From Microbispora sp. ZYX-F-249 (GTDB taxonomy: Bacteria > Actinomycetota > Actinomycetes > Streptosporangiales > Streptosporangiaceae), in contig NZ_JBDJAW010000006.1 of the NCBI RefSeq assembly GCF_039649665.1, positions 1 through 64,000 on the forward strand: 64,000 nucleotides of DNA. Direction: 5' to 3'. Both the position numbers and the translations under genes were made by a program. The notes beneath the pieces were generated by a model, which worked only from the letters and a program-made list of their open reading frames with translations, was not told the origin of the DNA and searched no databases. Below are positions 44,428 through 54,389 of the stretch, one piece after another (the stretch's first letter is position 1; every line of letters begins with the position of its first letter).

Positions 44428-47400
44428 CAGATCACCCGTCCTTGTCCGGTCTCCTCCGGCTCGGCGGCGTCGTCCTCATCGTCGGGCGGCTCCCCGCCGG
44501 AGGGGTTGCTGAGCCTGCGCATCCGCTCCCACACGTCGAGGACCGGCGCGGAAGGCGGCGCGGTGACCCACGGCGGCGGGGGCGCCGGCCGACCCCGCGC
44601 CCCGAGGTCCCGGGCGACCGCCTCGATCTCGTGCCGCAGCCGCGCCCGTTCCTCGTCCGAGGACGCCGCCCGCCACTTGCGGGACAGGTAGGCGTGCTCG
44701 TTGCGGCGGGCGGCGGCGCACGCGTCGTAGCCGGGATTCAGTGCGTTCAGGAAGGCGCGCACCACGCCCTGCTGCGCCGCGGCGCGCTTCTGCAGGGTGT
44801 CGCTGACCTCGTGCAGCAGCACCCGGGCCACCACGTCGGGGGCCAGTCTCGGCGCGAGCCGGGTCACGTGCGGGTCCGGGCCCGTGCCCATGTGGACCTC
44901 CGTACGGCCCGGGCGTCCGCCGCCGGGGTCCTCGGGCAGCACGACGAAGCGCTGCGTGCCGAACCGGGCGGTCTCAACGGTGACGACCCTGCCGTCCGGC
45001 GTCACGGACACGGCGTGGACGCCCCTGCCGAAGTCCGACGGGCGCAGGTCGGCGACGGCCGGGGGGATCTCGTCGTTCGACAGGTCCGGCAGGTGCGGGG
45101 CCCTGCCGCCGGCCACGAACGCGGTCCGCTCGATGGCCTCGGCCGTCACGCTGCCGCCCGGAGGGCCGGTGACGAGGGGGTTGCCACCCCAGGTGCCGTC
45201 CGCCGCGGTCTCGGGCACCGGCCAGCCCGGGTCGGCCGGTGCGTCCCTGGACACGCCGAGGGCGTCGAGCCGTTCGGCGATCCGGTCGGCGAACCCGCCG
45301 GGCCGCCCGTCGTACAGGTCGCGCAGGTCGAGGTCGTGCCGGCCGGCCAGCGCCACCAGGTCGGGCGGCACCCTGCCGAGCGCCTCGGCGAAGGAGTCGC
45401 CGGTCAGCTCGCCCACGGGCGTGGCGCGGTAGCGCTCCACGGTGCCGTCGGGCCGCCTCAGGTGGAGGTGGACGTCGGCGCCGAGGTCGCGGGACAGCAG
45501 CCTGGCCTCCTCCACGAGCGCCATGGGATGCACGTTGCCGAGGTCGGCCACGATGCCCACCGGCAGCGTTCCCGTCCGGCCCCTGAGGGCCTCGGCCATC
45601 GCCCTGGTCGGCGCCGCAGGGTCGTATGACGGGTGCCTCGCGGCCATCCCGCGCACGGCGTCGTGGGAGAAGAACACGCCGGGCGCCGTGGGCCGCTGCC
45701 GCCGGAAGTCCCACATCGGCCGCACGGGACCGGCGTCGCGACGGGCCAGCATCTCCTCGAACGCGTGCTGGAACATGATCAGGTGGGCCCTGCCGGTCGC
45801 GCCGTGGGGGACCTCCACCGCCCGCAGCAGCGTCTCCGCGCCGTCCGGCGCCACCCGGCGCACCTCGAACCGGAGGTCGAAGTCGACCCGGAACCGCACC
45901 AGGGCCCCGGTGCCCTTCTCGAACACGCTGGTCTCGTCGCGGACGCCGCCGCTGCCCGCGCTCGACTGCGCGGTCTGGTCGCCGGCGCCGACGTCGGTAC
46001 CGGCGCCCGCGGCCAGCCCCCCGCTGTACGTCCGGCCGAGCGGCAGCATCTGCCCCCGGTCGGTGGAGGTGCCCGCGACGTTCTGCTCGCGGTCCACCTG
46101 CCCCAGTTCGGTGTCCTGCAGGTTCAAGGCCACCGGATCGGGCTCGGAGAGGTCCGCGTGCACCCGGACGTCCACCACCTGGCCGGGCCTGCCCGGCATC
46201 GGCAGCCGGATGAGACGGTGCCCGTCGGGGCCGGTCATCCGCTCCAGCCGGGTCGCCAGCCCGTTGCCGGTGAAGGCCTTGGCCAGCTCGGCGTAGTGCT
46301 CCATGGCGGCGGTCCCGCCGAGGAGGTCCGGCCGGGCGAGCCGGCCGAACACCGCGCGCAGCAGCCCGTCGGACTTGATCCCCTCGGTCGCGAAGACCTC
46401 CGGCGGCTCGACCCGCCGTACGTCGGGCCGCGCGGGCGGCCGCGCGGCAACCGTGCCCTGTTTCGCCACCATGCCGTCCGGCAGCACCCTGGTCATGGTG
46501 CCGCGCAGCGTGACGTGGCTGGTCCGGGGGACGCGGGTGGTCCTCGCGACGGCGCCGCGCAGGCGGCCCGACGACCGCTCGACCTCGATCCTGATGGTCA
46601 CCGGATGTTCGACGAGCTGCCCGCCGCGGAACGCCGAATGACGCTGGATGCGGGTCCGCTGGGTGCCGATCGAGGCCGAGCCGGTGTGCGAGCGGTCGGT
46701 GGCGACCGCTCGGCCGCCGCCGGCGGCGGCGTCCTGTCCCGCTCCGGCGTTCGCGTTGCCGCCGAACGTCCTGCCGGAGGACTCGGCGGCGTCCTGCTGG
46801 CCGTAGAGGTAGTCCTGCAGGATCTGGCCGAAGTTGTGGACGCTCCCGCCGTACGTCGCCTGGTCGCCGTGGAGCTCCGCCGTGATCCTGAGCGTCACGT
46901 CCTCGGTGAGGTGCGGGCCGATCCTGAGCGAGTACGTCTTGACGAAGCCGGCCGGTCCGGTCATGTCGTCGAGCTTGCCCCACCAGCGTCTGCCGGCGAA
47001 GTCGCCGAACAGGCTGCGCAGCAGGACCGGGTCGCGCTTCAGCGCGCCGGGCGCCACCGTGCCGATCTGGCCGAGCACCTGGTCGAGCAGCCGGGTCGGT
47101 GTGCCGTCCGGGGCCGTGAGCCGGACCGCCTTCACGGTGCTCTCGCCGAGGGATTCCTCGTACAGGTCGGGCACGTCCACCCGGGTGGCGAGGTCCGGCA
47201 GCCTGTCCTGCATCTGCTTGAGCCCGGGCGCCCGGCCCATGGGGAAGTCCTTGACGAGCCGTTCGAAGAGCACGGCGCGGGGATGCTTCCGCTCCAGGTC
47301 GAGCCGGGGACGACCGGCCCTGCGCGCCAGCGCCCGGTCGGCCAGGTATCTGCGGACCATCGGCACCGCCGTACGCGGGTCGAGCTCAAGGGTGCCGTCG

Positions 47401-50400
47401 AGCAGCCGTGTCACCGCGTCGGCCACCTGGCCGAGCGGGAGCTTGACCTCGCCCTTGCCGTACAGGGCGAGGGCGTCGCGCTCCGGGAGGGAGTAGACGA
47501 CCGTTCTGCCCGGCAGCTCGGCGTCGGCCCGGCGGTTTCCCGACTCGTCCCCGGAGACCGTGATATCCGCCTTCATCGCGAACACGTAGTGCTTGCCGGT
47601 GTCGATGGCCAGCCGTTCCCTGCCCCAGATCGCCGTGTCGGTGGTCGAGGACGCCCTGCTCCCCGCCCCGGACACGCCGGCCCCCTGCGTGCTGCCGAAC
47701 GGGCCGGGCAGATCCTCGTTGACGCCGGTCGAGACGTCAGCGGACCGTCCGCCCCGCGTCTCCATCCGCGTGGAGTGCGCGCCCATCGTGAAGTTGATGT
47801 CGCCGATCACGAGGTCGGCCGCGGTGACGAACGTCGACTCGCCCGGCTCGGCCGTGATCCACGCCGACGCCCGGTGCGTGCGCAGGCCGCGCGGGCGCAC
47901 GGCCGTCGCGGTGCCGTACGTGCCGGCCGGCCCGGCGGTGTCTGCGCTCAGCCATTCCGGATGGGAGATGAGGGCGCGCACGTTGAACGCCTCGGCGAGG
48001 TGGTGGTACGACATCGAGCCCGGCCGCATCGCCCTCGGCAGCACCGAGCCGAGGGCGTCGAGCACGCCGCTCCCGTCCACGTGCAGCAGGGTGGCGAGGC
48101 TCAGCGCCTCCCTGGACGTCGGGTGGGCGGGCGAGGGCTCCGCCCGGCGCTCCGGCAGCAGGTCGGAGGGCAGCAGCACCCGCATCCACACGCCGTCGCT
48201 CTCGGCCAGCGTCCTGGTCCTCCCGCCGTCCTCGACGAGTTCCACGGTGAGCGTGTGCGGAACCTCGAACACCGCCGCCGGGGAGGTGGCCTCGATCAGT
48301 GTGACGTGGTTGACCGTGTCGTTGAGGGTCGTGCCGGCCGTGCGCCCCCTGTTGGCGTGGAAGCCCGGCCCGCCGCCGGTCGAGCCGTCCTCGCCCGGTT
48401 TCGTCTCCAGGCCGAGGCCGGGGCCGAGGTCGCCGGACCGGCCGGCCGACCTGCTGACCGACCGGCCGGAGGTCTCCGACGAGATGTCGAGGTCGGCCAC
48501 GATGTCGGCGGCGCTGGTGCCCTGGAACTCCTCCCCGCCCGACTGCGTCAACCGGATGCGCATCGTGAAGTGCCGGCTGGGCCGCCCGATGCCCTGGCTC
48601 ACCAGGTCGAGGACGATCCCGTCCTGTCTGGCCTGGTCGTATCCGGTCTGCAGCCGGGCCGGGGAGAGCTGTTCGGCCACCTCGATCATGTTGGCGATCT
48701 GGCTCGCCCGGGTCAGCGGGTCGCGGGACAGGCCGCCCTTCTCGTCCGGCAGCAGGCCCTGCTTGCCCAGCGCCGCGACGACCTTCGCACGCACCTCGTC
48801 GAAGTTGCGGACGCTGTCCTGCCGGTCGCTCGCCTGGACGAGCGCGGGCCCCGCCCCGGACTCGCGCGACCAGCCGGGCAGCTCGGGCAGGCGGCCCTTC
48901 GGCACGCCGGGCTTCGGGTCGTCCCTCAGCCGGCCGTCCTTCCGCACGGCCGCCCGGTCGACGGGAAGGCCGTGACGGTAGGCCTGCGACTCGGGCATGC
49001 GGAACAGGCCCGTGCTCGAACCTTCGATGGGCGCCCGGGGAGCGTCGTCGCCGTTCAGATGCACGGTGACCGTGTGTTCGAGCTCCAGCGCGTACGCCTG
49101 GGTGTGGCCCGCCCAGCGCTGCACGCTCGGCCGGATGGCGGTCCCGCCCGCGCTCATCGACCGCGACCGCGACCAGGAACGGCCGAGCCCCATGGTGAAC
49201 CGCGGGGTGGCGGTCTTGTACCCGTCGAGACCGACGTCGCCGAGCATGCCCTGGTCCTCGATGGGAAGCTTGACGCCCGCGGTGCCCTTCACCTCCCCGG
49301 ACCGGCCGGCCGACCGCGAGCCGGACGCGCCCGAGAACCCGACGCGCAGCCGTTCCAGGCGGTGCCTGACGCTCGGTGTGCCGACCGGCCGTGCCGTGTT
49401 CATCAGGACCTCGGTCTTGATCCGCACATAGCCGATCACCCGCCCGTTCGCGGTGATCGGGCGGCGCAGGCCGTCGGGATCGTTGATCGCCTCGCCGAGC
49501 CGGGCCGGCAGCTCCTTCGTCAGGATCGTGAAGATCTGATCGCGCGTCATGCCGCCGATCTCTGGCCGGTCGGCCCCCGCGGCGGTGCGCTCGGCGAGGT
49601 CCGCGAGCCCGGTCAGCCCGGTGACCGAATGCTCGGGGAACGGCGTGCGCCGCCACTGGTTGTCCGGCAGCCGGGTGGCCTCGGCCGGTCCCCGCTCCGC
49701 GTGCGTGTGCGGCAGATAGATGCGCAGGCTCCGCGCGTCGCCGGTCGTGCCGCTGTCCACGCGCGCCCGCTCGGTGCCGGTCGCGGTGCGCAGCTCCACC
49801 TCCGCCGAGGCGAGCCCGTCGAGCACCAGAGCCTCGCCCGCGTTGTCCTGCACCGCGCCGGCCAGCGCGAACTCCGCCGCGCTGCCGTTGAACGACTCGC
49901 TCCGGCCGACGGTGAACCCGCCCTTGAACAGGCCGAACCGCATCAGCGTCGCGAGCCAGTGGGTGTCCTGCCACGGCTTGCTCAGGGCGTTCAGGTCGAA
50001 ATTCGGCGCCAGGCTGAGGGCGCGATTGGCGGTGGCGGAGGCCGAGCGGCCCCCCTGCGGCAACTGGCCGAGCATCGACTGCGAGTGACGCACCGGATGG
50101 CCGAAGACCTCGACCAGGTCCGTGACCTTCAGCCGCAGCCGCAGCTCCCCCCGCGTGCCGCGGCCCACCCGCAGCAGCGCGCCGTCCTGCGACACCAGCC
50201 ACCTGAAGTTCGAGCGCAACACGTGCGACAGCTCGTCGGGCGAGTAGCGCTGGTCGACGCCCGCGCGTTCGAGCATGTCGTTGACGACCTGTGTGAGCCG
50301 TTCGAGGTGCGGCAGCCGGCCCGCCGGTGTTGCCTCGGGCAGAACCTCGGCCAGGGCCCTGGACGACGGCAGGGCGGCCGCGAACGCCTCCGTGTACGCG

Positions 50401-53400
50401 GTGTGGGCGGCCTCCGCCTCCCGCGCCGACTGTGCGATCTTCGCCGGCGGTGGGCCCGTCCGGCCCGCGGGCAGGGCGTTCAGCGCGTTCTCGAGCTCCT
50501 CGTACGCCCTGCCCGCCTCGGCCGCCCGCGACGCCGCCCGCTCGTAGGCCTCCTTGCTCCGCTGTGCGCGCTCGGCCGTCCTGCGGTGGACGTCGCGGTC
50601 CGCCAGTGCCTTGCGGCGGCGTTCCCCGGCGGCGTGGTCCTTCTGGCGCGCCGCCTTGCGGGCGTCCTTGTCCGCCTTGTGCGCGTCGAGCAGGGCCGCT
50701 CTGAGGCTTTTCTCCTTCTCCTGGACGGCCTTGCTCAGCTCGTCGGCCGCGTCCGCCAGCGTCTCGCGCTGGGCGCGGACCCGCCCGAGCAGGTCCGCCA
50801 CCGGATCGGGCGCACTCTGGGTTGTCGTGCTCTGCGCTGTCGTGTTTTGAGCCGCTGCATCGGGCGCGACGGGGGAGGCGACGGCGGGCGGCAGGGGCGC
50901 CGACCACGGGGGCGCCGGGGCGGCGTGCCCGAGCCGCTCGATCTCACCCGCCAGCTGCTCGATCTCGTGCGCGATGGCGGGCCGTTCGTCTGCCGGGGCC
51001 GCCCGCCACGTCCGGTCCAGCAGGGCGTGCTCCCGGTAGCGGGCCGTCACGCAGGCCGCGGGGTCCGGCTCCGCCGTACGGCTCAGGAAGGAGCGGATCA
51101 TCCCCTGCGGGGGGCCGGAAAGCCGCTGGAAGACGTCGCTGATCTCGTGCAGCCAGACCCGGGGCAGGATGTCGTCCGCCAGGCGCGGCGACAGCCGTAC
51201 GACGTGGGGGTCGCGGGCCGTGCCCGCCCGGACTCCGGTCCTGGCGAGACGGCCGCCGCGCACCCGGCCGATCTCGTACCGGAAGTGCTGGGCGCCCAAC
51301 CGGCCCGTGTCCACGACCACCGTCCGCTCGCCGGCCCGGTGCAACCCCGTCACGTCGGGGCCGACGTCGGACGCCTGCAGCGCCAGGAAGCCCCGCTCCG
51401 CCTCCCCCGGCGACAGGTCGGCCAGGTGCGGCGGCCTGCCGTCGGCGACGAAGCGGCTTCTCTCGATGTCCGGGGCCGTCACCGTGCCACGCCCGCGGGT
51501 CGTCCGAGGTCCGGGCCGGGTGGCGGCTCGCGGGGTGGGCGGTGCCGCGGGCGGCGTTGGGGACGATGCCGTGGACGGTGCCGGCCCTCGTGTCGCCGAC
51601 GTGGCGGTCGCAGCGGGATCCGGTGCGGCCGGACCCCCGGCGAGCCTCTCGGCGCGGCGGACGATCTCCGCTGCGGCGCCGGTGGAGCGGCCGACGCGAA
51701 GAGCATGGCCGGGCCCGTGCGGCCGGACCGCCGCCGCCTCCTCCACCAGCCCGGCCCCCGCGTCGCTCAGCCTGCCGGGACGCCAGCCGCGTGGGTTGTC
51801 CTCCAGCACCTCGCCCGCCACCTCCACGGCGGCGGCGCGGCTGTCCGGCGTCGTGCCGGACAGGCGGGCGAGCGCATCGAGGGCTCCCTCCGCCGGGAGA
51901 CCCCGGCTCTCCTCCGCGATCCTGGCCCCCAGCAGGGCGGCGGCCTCAGCGCGCAGCCGGTGCGCGTCCACGCCCTCGGCGGCACGCGCCGCGAGCCGAT
52001 CGGTGAGGGCCTCCATGTCCTCGGCCGAGAACTCGATCGGCCTCCCGTCAGGACCGGTCAGCCTGGCGCCCCGGCCGTCGCGCAGGACAAGCGCATCGGG
52101 CGCGATCGTGAAGAGCGTGTCGGAGACCGCCGTACGAGCCGACGCGTGCGCCGGGGAGGCGGGGGACGCGGCGGCTGTGGGGGACGCGGAGGGCGCCGCC
52201 GTCGCACTCGCCGTCGCACTCGCCGCGCCCGGAGCGGCGGCCGAGGCACCCGTTGCCGCGGCGCTCGCCGTGCCGGAGCCCGATACGGCACCGGCAGCAC
52301 CGGGATGGGCACCACCCGCGTTGCCCGGGTCCGCCGAGCCGGCACCAGCGGAAGCGGCCGCCGCCGCGCCCCCCGCGCCAGTCGTACCGGCCGCGCTGGC
52401 GGAACTGGCCGCGCTGGCGGAACTGGCCGCGCTGGCGGAACTGGCCGCGCTGGCCGCGCTGGCCGCGCTGGCCGCGTTGGCGCCGTTCGTGGTGAGGTTC
52501 GCGGTGTTCGTGCCGGATTGCGCGGACGCGGTGGCGGCCGACTGGCCCGGTCCGTGGGACGCGGCGCTCGCCGAACCGCCGCCGACTCCGGACGCGGTGG
52601 CCGACGCCTGACCGGAGCCGTTCGACGTGGCATTCGGCACCGGCCCGGCCCCGCCGGGCGCGGCGGCCGGGCCGGCGGGGGGTTGCGTTGCGACGGACGC
52701 GGTGCTCGTGCCGCCCGAGCCCGGGTGCCCGCCGTTGCTCGCGGTCTGGCCGCCGCCGGTACCCGTCTCCCCCGAGCCCGGTGCGCCGCCGGAGGGCTGT
52801 CCGGCGGCGGGATCGGAGAAGGCGCGGATCAGGTCGGTGCGCACACTCGTGTCGTACGCCGAGGCCAGGGCCGTACGCGGGCTGACGACCGCCTGGACGA
52901 CGTCGGGGTTGAACGGGCTGATCGTGTTCGTACGGCCGGCCCCGCCGAGAGCGGCCCCCAGCAGCGACTCCCCGTCGGGCATCTCCCACTGGCCGTACAC
53001 GAGCCCGTTGCCCAGCATGCTTCCGGCCGGGGAGGCGATGACGTTGGTCAGGCCGGTCGTCAGCGCCCTGCCGGGGAAGCGCCTGAACGCGTTGCCGACC
53101 CCCGGCGCGTCGGTGTTCAGCCTCCTGAGCAGGGGTCTCCTGTTGACCAGGTTGCTCACGGGGCGCGCGGCCCGCAGGCCGATGGCCGCGCCGCCCGCCG
53201 CGCCGACCGCGATGGCGCCCGTTCTCTTCCAGTCCCGGCCGTCGCGGGTGCCCATCGCCTGCTGCCTGCGCTGGGCGATGTCGTCGCCGGCGACCTCCTC
53301 GCCGACCTCCTCGACGATCTCCCTGCCCAGGGGGTTGGCGAGGATGCGGCCGAGCAGGCCGGCCCGGGCCGAGGCCAGCGCGGTCCCCCGCGCGAGCGCC

Positions 53401-54035
53401 TGGGCGGCGGCGGGGCGTCCGGCGGCGACGGCGAGCCGTTCGAGGATTTTCAGTGTCTCGGCCCGGGCGCGGGCGGCGATGGGCCCGATGAACCTGGTGG
53501 AGGCGCCCGCCGAGTAGAAGGCGGCGACGAGCGCGATGAACGTGGCGATCAGCGCGATCCAGAACACCACGTTGACCGACAGCTTCGAATACTGCGTCTC
53601 ACGGGCGAAGTCGTCGGCCTGCGCGGCATAGGCGAAGTGGTTGTTCGCCACGCCGAGCAGTCCGGACCGCTCCGAGTAGTGCTCGCCGAGCCGGTTCAGG
53701 AACGCCTGCATCGACGGGCCCTGCATGCCACTGAGCACGGAGACGGCGGCGGTTCCCACCGGGTCGACGGACCGCACCAGGCTCACGGTCGCGGCCCGGT
53801 GCGCCCTGGCCAGCTCCCACAGCAGGCTCTCACTCGCCTCCGGCCACGTCTGGCCCGCCGTGAGCAGGGCGATGAGGTCGTCGGCCCAGTCGGGCAGCGA
53901 CTCGCCCCAGGCGGGCGTGACGTCGACGACCGAGCCGCCGCCGTCGGCGAACGCGGGCAGCCCGTCGCCCATGGTCGGATTGACCTGGTTGTTCGCCGCG
54001 TCCGGGCTCGTCCCCGATGTGGCGGAGTGAGTCAT
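44427..54035 (-). CDS. giant CpnT-like T7SS effector with duplicated HE(I/V)SD/single-Cys domain
   Basis: 3,202 residues. N-terminus (about 35-300): WXG100-like/CpnT-like helical domain (TPAWGESLPDWADDLI, then GQTWPEASESLLWELARAH), with a membrane helix near 148-172. An Ala/Ser/Gly low-complexity part follows (about 400-650). Domain A (852-1030) has H963-E964-I-S-D967, C995 and E1002-H1003. Then a coiled coil (about 1078-1190), a beta-rich region of about five related modules with Gly/Ser-rich hairpins (about 1230-2900), and domain B (2963-3145) with H3075-E-V-S-D3079, C3106 and E3113-H3114. I read only these two cysteines in the whole protein. It lies in an operon with YbaB, WXG and putative immunity genes. 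Function as a secreted toxin is inferred from context. Confidence 0.82.
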   Translation of the reverse strand: MTHSATSGTSPDAANNQVNPTMGDGLPAFADGGGSVVDVTPAWGESLPDWADDLIALLTAGQTWPEASESLLWELARAHRAATVSLVRSVDPVGTAAVSVLSGMQGPSMQAFLNRLGEHYSERSGLLGVANNHFAYAAQADDFARETQYSKLSVNVVFWIALIATFIALVAAFYSAGASTRFIGPIAARARAETLKILERLAVAAGRPAAAQALARGTALASARAGLLGRILANPLGREIVEEVGEEVAGDDIAQRRQQAMGTRDGRDWKRTGAIAVGAAGGAAIGLRAARPVSNLVNRRPLLRRLNTDAPGVGNAFRRFPGRALTTGLTNVIASPAGSMLGNGLVYGQWEMPDGESLLGAALGGAGRTNTISPFNPDVVQAVVSPRTALASAYDTSVRTDLIRAFSDPAAGQPSGGAPGSGETGTGGGQTASNGGHPGSGGTSTASVATQPPAGPAAAPGGAGPVPNATSNGSGQASATASGVGGGSASAASHGPGQSAATASAQSGTNTANLTTNGANAASAASAASAASSASAASSASAASSASAAGTTGAGGAAAAASAGAGSADPGNAGGAHPGAAGAVSGSGTASAAATGASAAAPGAASATASATAAPSASPTAAASPASPAHASARTAVSDTLFTIAPDALVLRDGRGARLTGPDGRPIEFSAEDMEALTDRLAARAAEGVDAHRLRAEAAALLGARIAEESRGLPAEGALDALARLSGTTPDSRAAAVEVAGEVLEDNPRGWRPGRLSDAGAGLVEEAAAVRPHGPGHALRVGRSTGAAAEIVRRAERLAGGPAAPDPAATATSATRGPAPSTASSPTPPAAPPTPRAATRPGPRTTRGRGTVTAPDIERSRFVADGRPPHLADLSPGEAERGFLALQASDVGPDVTGLHRAGERTVVVDTGRLGAQHFRYEIGRVRGGRLARTGVRAGTARDPHVVRLSPRLADDILPRVWLHEISDVFQRLSGPPQGMIRSFLSRTAEPDPAACVTARYREHALLDRTWRAAPADERPAIAHEIEQLAGEIERLGHAAPAPPWSAPLPPAVASPVAPDAAAQNTTAQSTTTQSAPDPVADLLGRVRAQRETLADAADELSKAVQEKEKSLRAALLDAHKADKDARKAARQKDHAAGERRRKALADRDVHRRTAERAQRSKEAYERAASRAAEAGRAYEELENALNALPAGRTGPPPAKIAQSAREAEAAHTAYTEAFAAALPSSRALAEVLPEATPAGRLPHLERLTQVVNDMLERAGVDQRYSPDELSHVLRSNFRWLVSQDGALLRVGRGTRGELRLRLKVTDLVEVFGHPVRHSQSMLGQLPQGGRSASATANRALSLAPNFDLNALSKPWQDTHWLATLMRFGLFKGGFTVGRSESFNGSAAEFALAGAVQDNAGEALVLDGLASAEVELRTATGTERARVDSGTTGDARSLRIYLPHTHAERGPAEATRLPDNQWRRTPFPEHSVTGLTGLADLAERTAAGADRPEIGGMTRDQIFTILTKELPARLGEAINDPDGLRRPITANGRVIGYVRIKTEVLMNTARPVGTPSVRHRLERLRVGFSGASGSRSAGRSGEVKGTAGVKLPIEDQGMLGDVGLDGYKTATPRFTMGLGRSWSRSRSMSAGGTAIRPSVQRWAGHTQAYALELEHTVTVHLNGDDAPRAPIEGSSTGLFRMPESQAYRHGLPVDRAAVRKDGRLRDDPKPGVPKGRLPELPGWSRESGAGPALVQASDRQDSVRNFDEVRAKVVAALGKQGLLPDEKGGLSRDPLTRASQIANMIEVAEQLSPARLQTGYDQARQDGIVLDLVSQGIGRPSRHFTMRIRLTQSGGEEFQGTSAADIVADLDISSETSGRSVSRSAGRSGDLGPGLGLETKPGEDGSTGGGPGFHANRGRTAGTTLNDTVNHVTLIEATSPAAVFEVPHTLTVELVEDGGRTRTLAESDGVWMRVLLPSDLLPERRAEPSPAHPTSREALSLATLLHVDGSGVLDALGSVLPRAMRPGSMSYHHLAEAFNVRALISHPEWLSADTAGPAGTYGTATAVRPRGLRTHRASAWITAEPGESTFVTAADLVIGDINFTMGAHSTRMETRGGRSADVSTGVNEDLPGPFGSTQGAGVSGAGSRASSTTDTAIWGRERLAIDTGKHYVFAMKADITVSGDESGNRRADAELPGRTVVYSLPERDALALYGKGEVKLPLGQVADAVTRLLDGTLELDPRTAVPMVRRYLADRALARRAGRPRLDLERKHPRAVLFERLVKDFPMGRAPGLKQMQDRLPDLATRVDVPDLYEESLGESTVKAVRLTAPDGTPTRLLDQVLGQIGTVAPGALKRDPVLLRSLFGDFAGRRWWGKLDDMTGPAGFVKTYSLRIGPHLTEDVTLRITAELHGDQATYGGSVHNFGQILQDYLYGQQDAAESSGRTFGGNANAGAGQDAAAGGGRAVATDRSHTGSASIGTQRTRIQRHSAFRGGQLVEHPVTIRIEVERSSGRLRGAVARTTRVPRTSHVTLRGTMTRVLPDGMVAKQGTVAARPPARPDVRRVEPPEVFATEGIKSDGLLRAVFGRLARPDLLGGTAAMEHYAELAKAFTGNGLATRLERMTGPDGHRLIRLPMPGRPGQVVDVRVHADLSEPDPVALNLQDTELGQVDREQNVAGTSTDRGQMLPLGRTYSGGLAAGAGTDVGAGDQTAQSSAGSGGVRDETSVFEKGTGALVRFRVDFDLRFEVRRVAPDGAETLLRAVEVPHGATGRAHLIMFQHAFEEMLARRDAGPVRPMWDFRRQRPTAPGVFFSHDAVRGMAARHPSYDPAAPTRAMAEALRGRTGTLPVGIVADLGNVHPMALVEEARLLSRDLGADVHLHLRRPDGTVERYRATPVGELTGDSFAEALGRVPPDLVALAGRHDLDLRDLYDGRPGGFADRIAERLDALGVSRDAPADPGWPVPETAADGTWGGNPLVTGPPGGSVTAEAIERTAFVAGGRAPHLPDLSNDEIPPAVADLRPSDFGRGVHAVSVTPDGRVVTVETARFGTQRFVVLPEDPGGGRPGRTEVHMGTGPDPHVTRLAPRLAPDVVARVLLHEVSDTLQKRAAAQQGVVRAFLNALNPGYDACAAARRNEHAYLSRKWRAASSDEERARLRHEIEAVARDLGARGRPAPPPPWVTAPPSAPVLDVWERMRRLSNPSGGEPPDDEDDAAEPEETGQGRVI
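52388..52476. repeat. 18-bp tandem repeats in the Ala/Ser linker of the giant protein
   Basis: GCCGCGCTGGCGGAACTG is repeated about three times and then shortens to 9-bp GCCGCGCTG units. It encodes a run of AAS/SAS residues in the low-complexity linker between the N-terminal export domain and domain A. Confidence 0.85.
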
Positions 54036-54038
54036 CCG

Positions 54039-54389
54039 TCAGACCCTTCTCAGGATCTCGTGCACCTCCCTGGCCCGTGCGGCGTCCATGCCGCGGGCGT
54101 TCTCCGCGCTCCGCCGTACGGTCGGGCCGAGCTCGACCACCTTGCCGACGAGTTCCGCACCCCGGTCCATCAGCTTCTCCGGCCCGTCGCCCCGGGTGTA
54201 CGCGGAGTGGAAGGCCGAGCCCGCCGTGTCGTGTCCCCACGGCGCGGCGGCGTTGAGCCGCCGGATCTCCCGCAGGCTGGCGAGGTAGCCGCTCTCCGTG
54301 CCGGACGACGCGGCGTGCCACTGGGACAGGCCCTTCGCGAGCTGCTGCGGGCGGATGTCGACATAGTTCACTTCGAAAAGCTCGCTCAT
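54039..54389 (-). CDS. WXG100-like partner protein of the giant effector
   Basis: 116 residues, helical, with the turn W51-G-H-D-T-A-G-S-A-F that fits the W-G-x-D-x-x-G-x-x-F variant common in actinobacterial ESX loci. It follows the YbaB gene with ATGA overlap and precedes the giant by 3 bp. In the cpnT operon the equivalent EsxE is needed for export of CpnT; a similar role is inferred here. Confidence 0.83.
   Translation of the reverse strand: MSELFEVNYVDIRPQQLAKGLSQWHAASSGTESGYLASLREIRRLNAAAPWGHDTAGSAFHSAYTRGDGPEKLMDRGAELVGKVVELGPTVRRSAENARGMDAARAREVHEILRRV

Noticed and set aside
44427-54035. The giant as a polyketide or peptide synthetase, or as an Rhs/YD-repeat toxin
   Set aside because: No ketosynthase, adenylation or carrier motifs and no YD repeats; the N-terminal domain and neighbours point to type VII secretion.
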